A stretch of 64,000 nucleotides of DNA. It comes from Odobenus rosmarus divergens. Taxonomy: Eukaryota; Chordata; Mammalia; Carnivora; Odobenidae. Position 1 is the first letter of the stretch; each line of letters opens with the position of its first letter. The stretch covers positions 258,295 to 322,294 of the forward strand of contig NW_004451521.1 in assembly GCF_000321225.1 (NCBI RefSeq). Reading direction: 5' to 3'. Shown piece by piece: positions 23,796 to 35,235 of the stretch. The notes below the pieces were generated by a model that ran no database searches, was not told the DNA's origin, and saw nothing but the letters and a program-made list of their open reading frames with translations. Position numbers and translations under genes: made by a program.

Positions 23796-24035
23796 ATGCA
23801 TTGTTCAGGGGCTAAAAGAACTGGCTCTTGAAGCTGGGTTGCCTTGGTTTGAATCCCAGCTCTGCAACTCACTAGCTGGGTGATGTTAAGTAACTTATTT
23901 ATTTTCTCTGTGCCCTCAATTTCTTATTTGTAAAATGGAGATCATAACAGTCCTTATCTAAGAGAGTAGTTTTAAGGATTAAATGTTGAACTGTATGAAT
24001 TCCCAGCCCATGTTAGGTGCTCCATTGTGACCATC
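23796..24035 (+). repeat. MIR SINE, near full length
   Basis: CTTGGTTTGAATCCCAGCTC, CAACTCACTAGCTGGGTGAT, TTTGTAAAATGGAGATCATA and TTTTAAGGATTAAATGTTG occur in order. The tRNA-like B box (GGTTTGAATCCC) is intact. Confidence 0.93.
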
Positions 24036-24104
24036 ATTCCATTAAAACAAGCATTTTCTAGGAAACCAATCAGGCCCCATGGATTCTATATTCTTTTGTT
24101 TTCC

Positions 24105-24602
24105 ACTGTACTATTTGTTTCCTAGTCTTTTAAGTGGTCTCCCTTCTCCAGTCTTGGATCCTTCCAACCCATTTTCCATCTCCAAGCTAAGGGAATTTTT
24201 CTGAAAGACACATCTGACCATGCCTCTCCCCTGCCTAAAGATCTAGCCCCTGCCAGCTCCCTGAACATTCTTCTACACTCCAGTTGCACTGAACTGCTTG
24301 TGGTTCCCTGAGTTTGCTTTTGTCATTTCATACTGTGGTGTTTTGTCCACACAGCTCCCCCTCCTGGGAAGCCCTTCCATGCTTGGTCCACCTGGAAAAC
24401 CCATTCATCTTTTCAAGCACAGCTTTACAGTCACTTTTCCATGAAGTGTTTCCTTGGCCTCTTGGCATTGGATCACAGCAGCCGTAACACTTGAGTGCAC
24501 TTACTTGTCTCCATCTGGCAGGAGCTGATGCTTATTCCACTTCATGTTGCCGGCACCCAGCAAGATCCTGGCTCAGGACAAACAAACAATATGGAATGAA
24601 TG
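24105..24602 (+). mobile_element. L2 LINE 3-prime region
   Basis: Follows the L2 order from AAGTGGTCTCCCTTCTCCAG, through ACATCTGACCATGCCTCTCC, CTCCTGGGAAGCCCTTCCAT and TTTCCATGAAGTGTTTCCTT, to the end CCAGCAAGATCCTGGCTC with a short AATGAATGG tail. Confidence 0.85.
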
Positions 24603-24824
24603 GACCTACTGTGCACCAGCAGGCAAGGAGAAGTAAGTCATGATACGTCTGCTCTCAAGGAACTTGGAGTTATTAAGGTTAGAGGTAATGCCAGCCAATA
24701 GTTCAGGAGAGACTCCAACCAATGTGCAGTTAAATGTTTCATAAGGGGTGCAGATGAAGTCTCACCTTCAAAATGAGGTCATCACTTGCAGAGATTTTAG
24801 AAACATTAAAAGAGCAGCCAGTAT
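24603..24824. other. Spacer with probable old repeat fragment
   Basis: CTGCTCTCAAGGAACTTGGA near 24650 resembles an antisense L2-type segment but is too short to be sure. Confidence 0.35.
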
Positions 24825-24965
24825 CTATTGAGCACACCAATTGCCTGTCAAGGACCATGATAACTGTGTTAAAGGCATTATGTCATTTAAGCCTCATTAA
24901 TTTATTAAATCATCAGTTTGTGCAGGTAGAAATCAGATACTTATATTGCACATAATTGAGTTTAT
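24825..24965 (-). repeat. MIR SINE, minus, diverged
   Basis: TATTGAGCACACCAATTGCC, GTTAAAGGCATTATGTCATT and TAAGCCTCATTAATTTATTA match the 5-prime part of a reverse-strand MIR. Confidence 0.6.
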
Positions 24966-25479
24966 ACCAGGAAGTTCCCAGTTACTCCATTCATTTTCTG
25001 CTCGTGTAAGTATCTGTCAATTTGTATTTATTGACCCTGTCACAGAAGGAATGCAAAGAGGTGGGGAAAAAAATAGTTAAAATAACCTTTGATCCCTCAA
25101 CAAGACAATGGTTTCAAAAACTAAGCTTTAAATAAATAAAACAGGAGGAAAAAGAATCTTAATTCCAAACATTTATTTACTTATCAGAGGCAAGCACAGC
25201 CAACTTACAGACCATATAGCGTTTTACCATAAACTATGGAACGCAGATATGAAATCAGAGAACTCTCTGCCACAAGGAGAGAGGGGAATTCCACTCCTTC
25301 TCGCCCGTGGAATGTGGGAAGGAGAGAGATGAGTCAGGAGGTGAGTCATGGATGCTGGTGAACTCACCAACTTCTAGGGTGAAACCTGGAGGCAGAGGGC
25401 CAAAGTCTTCAGATGGGTTTTAAAGAATTCAAGAATACTGTGCCTAGTGGTCCATTTCCCTGAACATAGCTTGAGGAAA
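24966..25479. other. Unique DNA, no gene seen
   Basis: No recognised repeat. It contains an A-rich patch near 25080-25160. Confidence 0.5.
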
Positions 25480-26215
25480 GTTGCAGCAGGCAAAAATCCT
25501 GCACTCATAGATCTTGCATTCTATTAGATAAGACATACATATCATGGAGCACCTGGGTGGCTCAGTCAGTTAAGCGTGACTCCTGATTTCAGCTCAGGTC
25601 ATGATCTCAGGGTTGTGAGATCGAGCCCCACGTTGGGCTCCATGCTGGGCATGGAGCCTGCTTAAAATTCTCTCCCTTCTCTCCCTCTGACCCTCCCCTC
25701 CCAGCTCATTCTTTCTCTCTCTCTCTCTCAAAAAAAAAAAAAGAATACAAATAAACAGGACAATACAACCTATAACAGAGGGGCGTGCTGAACTTAAATG
25801 TTAAGGAAGAGCTTGGGGAGTGTGTTGTTGCTGTTTCACATAGAGTGATCAAGAAAGACCTCAATGGTAAGGTAGAAAATGAGGAGAGATCTGATATTTT
25901 AAGTAGTGAGTCACAAGAATGCTTGAGAGAAGAAGGCTCCAGATAGAGGAGACAGCAGGTGCAACGGTTCTGCACTAAGAATATGTTATGGGTGTTTAAA
26001 AAAAAAATCAAGGAGGCCAGTTGTGTCTAGAACAAACAGGGCAAGAAAAACAGTGGTCAGAAAAGAACAAGGGGCCAAATTATATAGGCCTTATGAGCTT
26101 TCATAAGAACTTTGGGTTTTATTCTGAGAGAAAAGTGAAGGAATTGACAGGTTTTGAGCAGAGGAATGACATGATCTGACTTGTATTATGAACGGATCAC
26201 CTCTTGGCTAAGGAA
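25480..26215 (-). mobile_element. L2 LINE 3-prime region, minus, split by a SINE
   Basis: Reverse-strand L2 features in order: CTCATAGATCTTGCATTCTA before the SINE, then after it TAGAGTGATCAAGAAAGACC, AGCAGGTGCAACGGTTCTGC, TATAGGCCTTATGAGCTTTC and AATGACATGATCTGACTTG. The two halves join in register once the SINE is removed. Confidence 0.8.
25546..25742 (+). mobile_element. CAN SINE nested in L2
   Basis: GAGCACCTGGGTGGCTCAG head, AGATCGAGCCCCACG B box, CCATGCTGGGCATGGAGCCT middle, CT tract and poly-A. An imperfect flanking duplication (AGACATACATAT before, AGAATACAAATA after) is visible. Confidence 0.95.
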
Positions 26216-26284
26216 CAAAGAGGTTATAACTTCCTAACTAATAGAAGGGAAGGAATGGGGAAAAAAACAGATAAAGAAAGATGG

Positions 26285-27555
26285 TAAATATGTAATAAAG
26301 TGATTGATATGATTAAATGCACACCTCAGTAATCACAAACAGTATAAATGGACTAAACTCAGGAAGGAAGGATAAAATAATTCAGCTGCATGTTATTTAA
26401 AAGACATATGTCTTAAACATGAGGACACGGAAATTTGAAAATAAAAGATGAAAAAAAGACAAAAGAAGAAAATGTTAACCAAAAAAAGATTGACAGAACT
26501 GACTTCAAAACTAAAAGCTGCACTAAAGATTAAGAAAACCATAGATGATTAAAGATTCTGTTCATCAGTAAGATATTCAAACTCTGGTGCCCTCAGTGCT
26601 TTGCAGATGCATGGAATCCCCCAGAGGAGCAAACATCCATGCTAAGGCGTGGGGAACCCCATCAGTGACATTACAAGGGAGAAGACCAATGCACCGTAGA
26701 AGACAACAAGGAATATAAGGAAAGGGACAAAGATTATGGACTAAAAACATCCAACTATCATGGCTCTTCATAGGCGACATCCAAAACTAAAGATACAGTA
26801 AGATTGAAAGTAAAAAGATGACACTTACAATAGCACCTAAAAATACAAGAACATAGGAACAATACTAGCAAAAGTTGGACAAGTGCTTGGTGGGATAAAT
26901 TGCAAGGCTTTAATGGAAGGTTTTTTCTAAAACTTAATGATTGCAGAAAAACCCCATATTCTTGAATAGGAAGACAACATTTTAAATATCAGTTCTCCCC
27001 CAAATTATCCTTAAAGTCAATGCAACACACAACCAAAATCCAAGCAGATTTTTTTAATAAGTTGACAGCTGATTCTAAAACTTACATGGAAAAGTTAAAG
27101 ATCAAAGAAGAGGCAAAACGCAACTGAAGAAGAAGCTGAAGCCAACAGGCTTGTGTCAAGATGTATCATTAACCTAAGTAACTAATACAGTAGGGAATCA
27201 GTCAGAGTAGTCAAGTAAATGAATAGAAAATCCTAGAGAGTCTAGACATAGATCCACATCTATGTGAAACTTACTATAAGACCAAGTTGGCATTGCCTAT
27301 CAGGAGAAAAAAAGAGGTGTACTTTTTTGAACAATATCAGCTGTTGGGGAGGATACAATGCAACCAACAGAATCTAAATCCACTCTTGGTAGAAGAGAAA
27401 ATTACTGTAAACACTTTGGTAAACAGTTTGGCATCCTCTAATAAAGTTAAACATATATGTATCCTGTGACCCACACATTCGTCTGCCATGACCATGTATT
27501 GAGTAATCCTTACACATATACATCAGATCGTTCTCAACAGCAACTGTTTACAGCA
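26285..27555 (+). mobile_element. LINE-1 ORF2 remnant (old L1M type)
   Basis: A-rich and full of stops, with recognisable ORF2 order: ACAGTATAAATGGACTAAAC near the endonuclease end, CTAAAACTTACATGGAAAAG, GTGAAACTTACTATAAGACC and AACACTTTGGTAAACAGTTT, then the 3-prime start CACACATTCGTCTGCCATGA. It continues after an inserted DNA element at about 28075. Confidence 0.8.
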
Positions 27556-28074
27556 AGGCTTTTCTACTTTCTGTAAAGGGCCAAATGATAAATATTTTGT
27601 TCTTCATAGTGCATCTAGCAACTATTCAACCCTGCCAGAGTAGCAGCAAACCAATCATTAGATAATATGTAAACAAATGAACACAGCTGCATTCTAATCG
27701 AATGTTTTTGATGGACACTGATTTTTTTTAAGACTTTATTTATTTTGAGAGAGAGAGAGAGCATGAGCAGAGGGGAGAGGGAGAAGCAGACTCCCCACTG
27801 AGCAGGGACCCCCCCCCCATGTGGGACTCCATCCCATGACTCTAGAATCATGACCTGAGACAAAAGCAGATGCTTAACCGACTGAGCCACCCAGGCACCC
27901 GATGCTGAATTTCTGATTTTGTATATTCATGTGCCATGAAATATTATACTTCTTTTGATTTTTTCTTGCTATTTAAAAATAAAAAACTCTTTTTATGTTG
28001 AAGGCCCTACAGAATCAGGTGGATTTGACCCACAGGATAAATTTTTCCCTGCCTTTGGTTATAATGTAAAAAAC
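27556..28074 (+). mobile_element. hAT-type non-autonomous DNA element, split by a SINE
   Basis: TTCTGTAAAGGGCCAAATGA and TAAATATTTTGTTCTTCATA begin it, and GGATTTGACCCACAGGATAA near its end matches the GGATTTGGCCC part of the same common mammalian element. I know the sequence as a hAT-Charlie-group repeat but cannot name the subfamily. It interrupts the 3-prime end of the LINE-1 on either side. Confidence 0.7.
27722..27900 (-). mobile_element. CAN SINE, minus, nested in the DNA element
   Basis: On + it reads AAGACTTTATTTATTTTGAG, a GA tract, GGAGAAGCAGACTCCCCACT and TGCTTAACCGACTGAGCCAC, ending CCAGGCACCC. It is the only minus-strand SINEC in the window. It carries a C run of nine at 27810-27818. 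Confidence 0.95.
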
Positions 28075-28865
28075 TTTAAAAAAGGAAAAGAAAAAGAGAA
28101 ATACAGGTGTCCATCAACAGACAAATAGCAGAATACATTGCAACATATACACAACAGATGGGGAAATACCTCTGTGGAAGGAAGGAGAGGAGACTGGAAG
28201 AAGTCGGGAAGAGCCAGACTGCAGTGAAGGAATGGGCCAGAAGTCTGGGTGGAGGCATCCCAGAATGCCATGCAGCCATGAAAAGAAGCTTCAGGGAGTC
28301 CTTGAGCCAGAGTTGGCCCACAAAGGCCCTGTCTCCCAGCAAAGGTCTACCTTGGTACCCTTACCTGAGGTCGATCCTTGGTGTGGGCAGTGAGTCATTG
28401 CTGGTGAGCAGCATGTGGGAAGTGGCCTTTGCACTAACACTCTTGTATTTCAGACCCCACCAGCGAAGCCCTGGGTTGGTTATGTTCCCTGCAGAAAGAC
28501 ACCCAAGGCACTATCATGGCCACCATTATCACACAAAGCACACATCCCACTTACGTGAAGTTCTAAAACAGGTGAGACTAAACACTGTTTGGTTTGTCCA
28601 TTTACAAATAGGGACTGAAACACAAAGATAGACAAAAGAATGATCAACGTAAACTCAGGATAGTGATTTGCCCCCCCCACTCCGGGCAGGGGGTTGGTGA
28701 GTAAGTGGGGAATTACTCAGCATTAAGGCCACTGGACTGGATGGAGGGCATATAGGTTTACATTTTATTATTAGTCACTAACTGCACACGGATGTTTTAT
28801 TTATTCTTTTGTATGTATGACATGTTGCCCAATAATTTTTATTGAAAAATATATTTCGCATATTG
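28075..28865 (+). mobile_element. LINE-1 3-prime end, continuation, with foreign block
   Basis: AGGTGTCCATCAACAGACAA, ATGCCATGCAGCCATGAAAA, TGAAGTTCTAAAACAGGTGA and a GTTTTATTTATTCTTTTGTA end are L1 3-prime UTR features. Between 28165 and 28260, and between 28290 and 28545, lies sequence I cannot place in L1, including splice-like signals discussed under findings. A 174-codon frame (28107-28631) runs through both parts. Confidence 0.6.
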
Positions 28866-29479
28866 AAGTAGTGGTGTGTGTAAATATTCAACCATGCCAC
28901 AAGGATAAAGGCTCTCCACTTGGCTGCTGTCAGCTTTATAGGTCATGAATGTCAAGCCACCTAGCTCGATAACTCAGAGCTCTTTCCCTCCCTGCCCTCC
29001 TGGAAGTCTTCAGCACCAGTCTGCCTCTGGTCAAGTTCTTCTAGAAGATGGTTCCTCTGTTTTTACTGAAGTCAGCCAATGGAATTACATCACTGCTGTT
29101 CAAAGGGGTCTGAAAGAGCAGTCTGCCCTACTTTCTCTTTCCTCTCATTCCTGGAGAAGGGGCAGCGCAAAGGTTCATTCATTTCTGCCCCTTTCTTGAT
29201 CAGTACTCACAGGTGAGAGGGAACCCGTCAACAATAGACCAGGCTCTACCGGTAAAATGCTCCATGTCACTCTAAAATTCAGGAGCATATCCTGTACTCA
29301 CACCATGCTTTATATTCCCCACCAGCTTAGTTCATTCTAATTATCACTAAGTGGCTCTGCATTGGAGTAGTAAAGACTCTTGGCTTAAAAGAGGATTTGA
29401 GATAGAAACTTGATAATGTCAAGGAGAAATTTTCCATTCCTACTTCATTATTATTCTTTGGTAATTGAATTTAAATTTT
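28866..29479. other. Unique DNA, no gene seen
   Basis: No recognised repeat. An 84-codon frame at 28945 has no recognisable domain. Confidence 0.5.
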
Positions 29480-31850
29480 AACAAATGCCATTTTGGTGAC
29501 TCTTGATATTTTTCTTTGGACCTATGGATATATATTATAGTAAAATTTTTCTAACATCAAATCATTATTGCATTCCAGGAATATTGTTAATTGGGTCTTG
29601 AATTCATCTTAATTTAACAGAATGCTGGTCTCAATTTGCTAGTGTTACATTCTGGACTTCTTGCCTATTTTTGTAACTCAAATTGGACTATAATTTTTTG
29701 TGGGTAGAGGGAGTGGGTCATGTCCATTCTGTTACCAGAGTTATTAACAAACGAATAAGGGAAATTTTCATGTATTTCCTTTCTCTGTTTCTTATACATT
29801 CAAACAAATCTAACCATTAAAACCATCTACCCAGGTGCCCACATCCTTCTTTAAGTGTAAGTTTTCGCATCTCTGGAAATCAGTCCTCGATTATTCTATC
29901 TTTCAAAATTTTCCCCTTCTAATGTAAATTTTTATGGCTATATTTTCCTTAAAATTAGTCTATATTTTAAGATGTTCAAATTTATTTCCTTAATTACACA
30001 GAAAAATTCTCTATATTTTTTATTTCTCCCTTCACAAAAAAAAATTAAAGAGAGATTAGATTAATTTCTTTATAACCTCCATTGTTTATTGACTTTTAAT
30101 TGTTAATCCGGGGCTAGTATTATTCTTTCCCCCTGCTTCCATGAGATTTAATCTGCCTTTCCTTTCCTAACCTGGATTTCATCTTTGATAGCGTCCCTCA
30201 TCCTCAAACCCAACAGTTACTCTGTTTTTGAGCCATTGTTCTCCCCCCATTACTGCTCTCATGGTGTCTCTACAGCAGATATGGGGGACTCTCGTTTTTA
30301 CTGTTTTCTAGGATGTTTGAAATCACAAATATAGGTTCAGTATTTTTTTAGTGGATTTCAGTTATTTCCCATGTGATTGAAGTTTGCAATCACAGAAAAT
30401 GAACTATATAATTTCCCCCCTTTGAAATGTATTAAGACTTTCTTTGTGATCTAATTGCATTTTGTGGTTGTTCAATGCACTCTTACCAAAGGGCACTCAA
30501 CTATGAGTAAGGTATAAATTTCAATTTGGTCTACTTAATTAAACTTAGTAATGTTGTTATCCAGATTCTTTGTATTCTCACCTAGCTGGAGCTGCTGAAT
30601 CTTTCAGAGGTGTAAGAAACTATGGCAAAGTCTTTCTCCTCTGCTGGCCTTTCTAAGTTTTCTTCTTGATTACCTTATACAAAAATATCTTGTCATGTAT
30701 GTCAATGACATGCTACTCATCACAGATATATTCTGACCCTTATGTCCATAGGGTGCCCTGTACTTTTTGTCAAAATAAAATGATCTCCATCAATTTTAAA
30801 TGCTTTTGTACTTTTAATTCTTCATTACATAGTCCTAATATAGGAGGCTTTTATTCAAGATTTTTGCTTTTTGGTTTCTTTGTTTACCTGAACAAAGAAT
30901 TTAAGATTTATTAGCTCAAGATTTTTCTTTTAATATTCCTATTTTTCTTTTTTTTTCTTTTTTCCTTTCTTCTGATAGTCTTTTACGAATGACATATAAT
31001 AAGATTTTGTTTGCTATCTTTTTATCCCAGACTAAGATTAATGTTCTGTTTGACTACCTTAATGTTCTTATGTGTGTTGTCATGGATAATGTGTTTGATC
31101 TTAATCATGTTCATCTTGTTTCATGCTTTTGGGATTTGAGAGAATTTTTTATTGTTGTTTTTGTTGTTGTTGTTGTTGTTGTTATACTTTCATTTACTTC
31201 TGCCTTCTGTGGTGATATTAACATTGATCTTTTTTAAAACTTAGACTAGTGATTACCCTGAAGTCTTATAAAATCATACTTGAAAACATATTACTCTCAT
31301 GATCAAAATCAAAAATAAAATCTCTTTGTCCTGCTCCTGTGTGAGATGAACACCCAGTGCACACTTCTTTGTCCCTGTTGCCTACCTTCTTCCCAGTTTT
31401 GTTACCTTGTATTTGGGATTTTCAGAAACGTGTTATAATTAAATCATAACTTTTACATCATATTCACTCTGTTTTCCTGCACTTAGCTTACAAAGCATAC
31501 ATAAGACAAAAACAATTCCATCTTTCTCCTTTAATTCTCCAAGTTGGTCCTTCCGTACTGGAAGAACCCCACTTTTACTCATTTTGAATCATTTCTTGGC
31601 CAACTTAACTGCTCTGTGGAGTCATAGTCCTCAAAAAGAATGTGTAGGTATTTTACATTATGGCACTTCCAGTCTGCCTCCCCTGTCCCCGAAAAGAGGA
31701 AAGATAAGGTCTCACGGATGCCCTTCATATATGAAAACTTTTGCTGATATAAAATTTGGAGGTAAAAGGTTTTCATTTCAAAACACTAATTTGGAAAAGT
31801 CTATGGCGAGCCTGAATATAAATAGAATCAACTTCTTTTTATGTTCTTAC
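29480..31850 (-). mobile_element. Old LINE-1/HAL1-type remnant, minus
   Basis: On + it follows the antisense L1 ORF2 order: TTATTGCATTCCAGGAATAT, CTCAATTTGCTAGTGTTACA, ATTTCAATTTGGTCTACTTA, GTAATGTTGTTATCCAGATT, then antisense 5-prime sequence (CTAGTGATTACCCTGAAGTC, TCTTTCTCCTTTAATTCTCC). It is very diverged. The 3-prime boundary near 31850 is uncertain. A TTG microsatellite (31152-31183) lies inside. Confidence 0.6.
31152..31183 (+). repeat. TTG trinucleotide microsatellite
   Basis: Interrupted GTT/TTG units, with six or more uninterrupted in the second half. Confidence 0.9.
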
Positions 31851-34149
31851 TCCCTACCTAGATGACTGTAGGAACATACAAAGGCGCCACCACACAGAAT
31901 GTGCTGGTCTTTCCTTTGTTTAATTGTACCAAATGTGTGCTTCTTCAGGTTCAGATGCTTTCTTGCACCTGTTCATTTCTGCTGCTTTCCCTCCCCGTGG
32001 CCATGCTCTTCTGCAGGGGTCCTGTTACCCACCTGTGGCTCCCCTTGCCACATTGTGCTCCATGCCATCCTCACTGCTCTCTTTCTTTCTTTGTGCTCTT
32101 TTCCAAACTTTGAGAGCTTTTCTCAATCCGATTCAGTATCACTTTCCAAATGGTTCTAGCCATTGAAAACAATTGCAAACAAAATCTCAGATGCCCAAAT
32201 TATAAAGAATAATTTTAAAGGAAAAAAAGGATCAAAATTAGCTGCTCTGGTTGGTGTGAGCCTGGAGGGCCCTGGGCCACATGCCTTATCACCTGTTGGC
32301 CCCCCATGCCAGCAGCTGGGACACTCCCTGGTGGCTGTAGCATGCACGGTTTGAAAAACACCGATCTGCATTTCTCATGAAATTTTCTGTAGTGTTAGCT
32401 TGCTTCCCTACTACCTACCTTCACTGTTGATTTTGATTCAACGACTTCATTTTTAATGCAAAACACTACATTTTGTTTATTAGGTTCATTCTAAACGTCC
32501 CAAGGCTGTGTACCCAACTCCTTCGTATACCTATAACCTTACAAAGCTTACATTCCACCTTTAACTGGCAACACAGGCCAAAAATTTTAAAAGAAGTCAG
32601 ATCTATTAACATTTGGAGCAGTTTCAATAGCACATTTGGCATTCATTGATGGTAAGTCTCTTTGAAAAGCCGAAAGAGTAAAGAAGGAACCTAACTTATT
32701 TTCTTTTCACTAACAAAGGCTAAATATACATTTAAAAAACAAATTTTGAACTCCTGAAAACATCTGTCTTGGGGTGGGAGGGGTGCAGGATGTAGATTCA
32801 GCCCCAGGAACCACATAAATTGAAAAGGAATGCAATATTCTGTGCACTTTTTGCTGGCTTTTGCATCCAGATCTGTTATAACCATTTTAAAAAGTAATTA
32901 AATTCCAATTTTTTAAAAAGCTTTCCTTATCACAATAATCTCCCTTTTCATGAAAGCCTATTGCGTTCTCATCTCATCTGTGACTTCCTGAAGTTTATTG
33001 TGCTCAAGTTAGACATTTTCTAAAAGTTTTCTGCTCTTTCCCATAATAAATTTTTTCCAAAGTACACTGTTCCTCAGACTCTTGAGTCCCTGGTTCTCTC
33101 TCTTCTTCATTCAGTCCTTTGATCGGGGGGAGATCTCAAGCTTGATATTTGTTCATAAAAAGTGCATGTGGTTTGGTTTAGTCTCCACCCCCATCTATCT
33201 GCCTCCATGGAGCTTCACATCTCTGCCCATTCCCAGCCAACTCTCCTGTGATCTGCAATTTACCCAACCTAAGGAAGGATCTGCCCGGTCAGCTTTCTGG
33301 TCTCAAGTGGCACATAACTTATTTCCTCATCCAAGACACAGAATGAAGAACAGAACCTTCTGTTTGCACTAATCCCACAATTTCCCGGTTGCCAAATTCA
33401 TATTTCTCCATTAGTATATTGGGATTGTAGTCCAGGAGTGGGTTGGAGAGAGAGAGGCTATAATGGACAAAGAATTTCCTATGACCTCTTTTCCCCTATA
33501 TGGCCTTACTCTGTTCCTTGGAGCTTCCTCTCAGTTCTGTGAAGTTAGACATTTCTCTTGGCTTCTAGTAAGCCATTAAATAATATTTCTGGTTCCCAGC
33601 TTTGGTGGAAATCTGAATCCCCTTCTATATTTTCACAATTATGTCAGAGGGAAGGTGGGGGAGGGTAAACGGAGAGTGTCTAGTTTCCTGCCATCATAAC
33701 CCACAAACTAGCATGGTAACTCAAGTACATGAGGCCACTGATCCAGCCTGCAATATTCCCGAAATCATTCGGAACGATTGCTAGTACCCAGAGTGAAATT
33801 TGACCCATTAGCATGAAGAAGGTGGTAGAGGACTTGTGTGTATATTTGTGCATGGAATGTAGACACGTGCATGTGTATACATGACAGGGGGTGCTAAACT
33901 AATCAAGGGATGGACACATATAAAGTTAAAACAGAAACAGAAAAATGTAACAGAATTTAAAATCAGAGAGTTTGTATACTAATTTCTGGAATGTTCCTCA
34001 TGGCAACAGTTAAATGTCATTTATTTTATCTCCCCTCTGGACTCCAATCTACTTGGTGCATGGCCTCACCAGGGGTTTTTGAGGGTTAGCTACTCGGTAT
34101 CCACTCCCATCCTAACAGTACCCAATTTTAGCTAAGCTCTTGACATCTT
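31851..34149. other. Mostly unique DNA, no gene recognised
   Basis: No strong repeat match. A patch at about 32340-32372 (GGTTTGAAAAACACCGATCT) hints at a MER5-like end. Three overlapping + frames of 80-86 codons at 31862-32166 lie in pyrimidine-rich DNA and disagree with one another, so I do not call a gene. A TG-rich stretch near 33835-33890 is a degenerate GT repeat. Confidence 0.5.
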
Positions 34150-34665
34150 TACAAAGCCCTTGTACTTTGGGGGAAGTTGACCTCACACTCGGTGCCCTGG
34201 GTGGATCCTGATTGGTCTAATCCTGTCAGAGTCCTACTACCTCCCACAGGGCTAATTCAGATAAGTGGCCTAAACCAACTGCATCTGGCTTTCCCTAGCC
34301 TCAGCAACTGGTCTAAACTTAGCAGACAACCCAGTGAGATGAGAGGAGGTTTGCTGAGAAATTCTAGGAAAGAGATGCTTTTTCCTAAGATCACCAATAT
34401 CAAACCTGGAACAGTGACCACAACTTAGCAAACATGAAGAAGTCACCCCAAAGCTAAACATGACACTGCATAAAGCTGAACAGAAACAAGAAAAGGGGCT
34501 GGGTCCTTGAGAAACTGTCGTGACTAAAGTAATCCCATCCTCAGATCACCCTACCTTGAAAATCTTCCATTCATGAACCATAAACCATGGTTTGATATAG
34601 TTCAAGCCAGTTTGAGTTGGTTTTTTCATTATCTCCAAACAAAGAATCCCAACTAACTCAGGGGC
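34150..34665 (+). repeat. Old interspersed repeat, family unresolved
   Basis: GATTGGTCTAATCCTGTCAG and the closing CAGTTTGAGTTGGTTTTTTC with CCCAACTAAC recall a common ancient mammalian element that ends in TTGAGTTGGGTTTTCTGTCAC. I cannot say whether it is LTR or DNA type. Confidence 0.45.
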
Positions 34666-34839
34666 TGGGGGTCATGTTCCCTTCTACATCTCTTACCTCA
34701 AACCTGATGTCACCTGTTCTGCTCTCTCAGTTTCCCAAACAGTTAGCCTTGCAGGAAGCAAACACCCAAATGGCTCAGAGAAGCCAGTGGTGGAAGTCAG
34801 CACTGGTTATCTGTCATCTGTGCTGGGCTGAACCAGGCC

Positions 34840-35235
34840 ACTGACCCCGCTCAGAGGACAGCCTCATGAACAATGAAATCATGGTGGGTTTTTATTTTAT
34901 GGCACAAATGTCATCATCAGTTGAGACCATAGTCACTCTGAGAGCAAGAGCACCTGCTTTACTTTTGACAGCTGTCAAAAGTTCTCTCCAGAGCATCATT
35001 GGTGGGAAATTGGGTTGTCTCATAGAAAATGAGTTAAGTGATCTGATAAGTGAAAAGTTCCTGATTGGACACTGCATTCCAAATGTTCTATGAAAGATGG
35101 CGCAGGAAACATGGCCTTCTGGAAAATCACTGAACCCTGCCTAACTATATAAATATCCCCTCTTGCAATGCCCACAGTAACCTAATAAAAGTTCATTGAG
35201 TTAATTGTCCACAAAGTGTAGGCTTTATCGCACAG
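34840..35235 (+). mobile_element. Possible solo retroviral LTR
   Basis: A TATA box (TATATAAATA at 35146-35155) is followed 29 bases later by a poly-A signal (AATAAA at 35184-35189). A T/G-rich stretch follows and a possible CACA end lies at 35231-35234. This is the usual U3-R-U5 spacing of an LTR promoter. A YY1-like AAGATGGC lies 51 bases before the TATA box. No internal retroviral sequence is visible on either side. The 5-prime edge and family are unknown. Confidence 0.35.
34961..34982. promoter_or_regulatory. Perfect 22-base palindrome with TGIF/MEIS-type core
   Basis: The sequence equals its own reverse complement over 22 bases. Its centre TGACAGCTGTCA (34966-34977) is the paired TGACA site bound by TGIF/MEIS-class TALE homeodomain proteins and also holds a CAGCTG E-box. 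Binding is inferred from the motif alone. Confidence 0.5.

Noticed and set aside
23796..24035. tRNA gene suggested by the B-box-like GGTTTGAATCCC
   Set aside because: The flanking order is MIR, a tRNA-derived SINE; no acceptor stem or anticodon arm can be folded.
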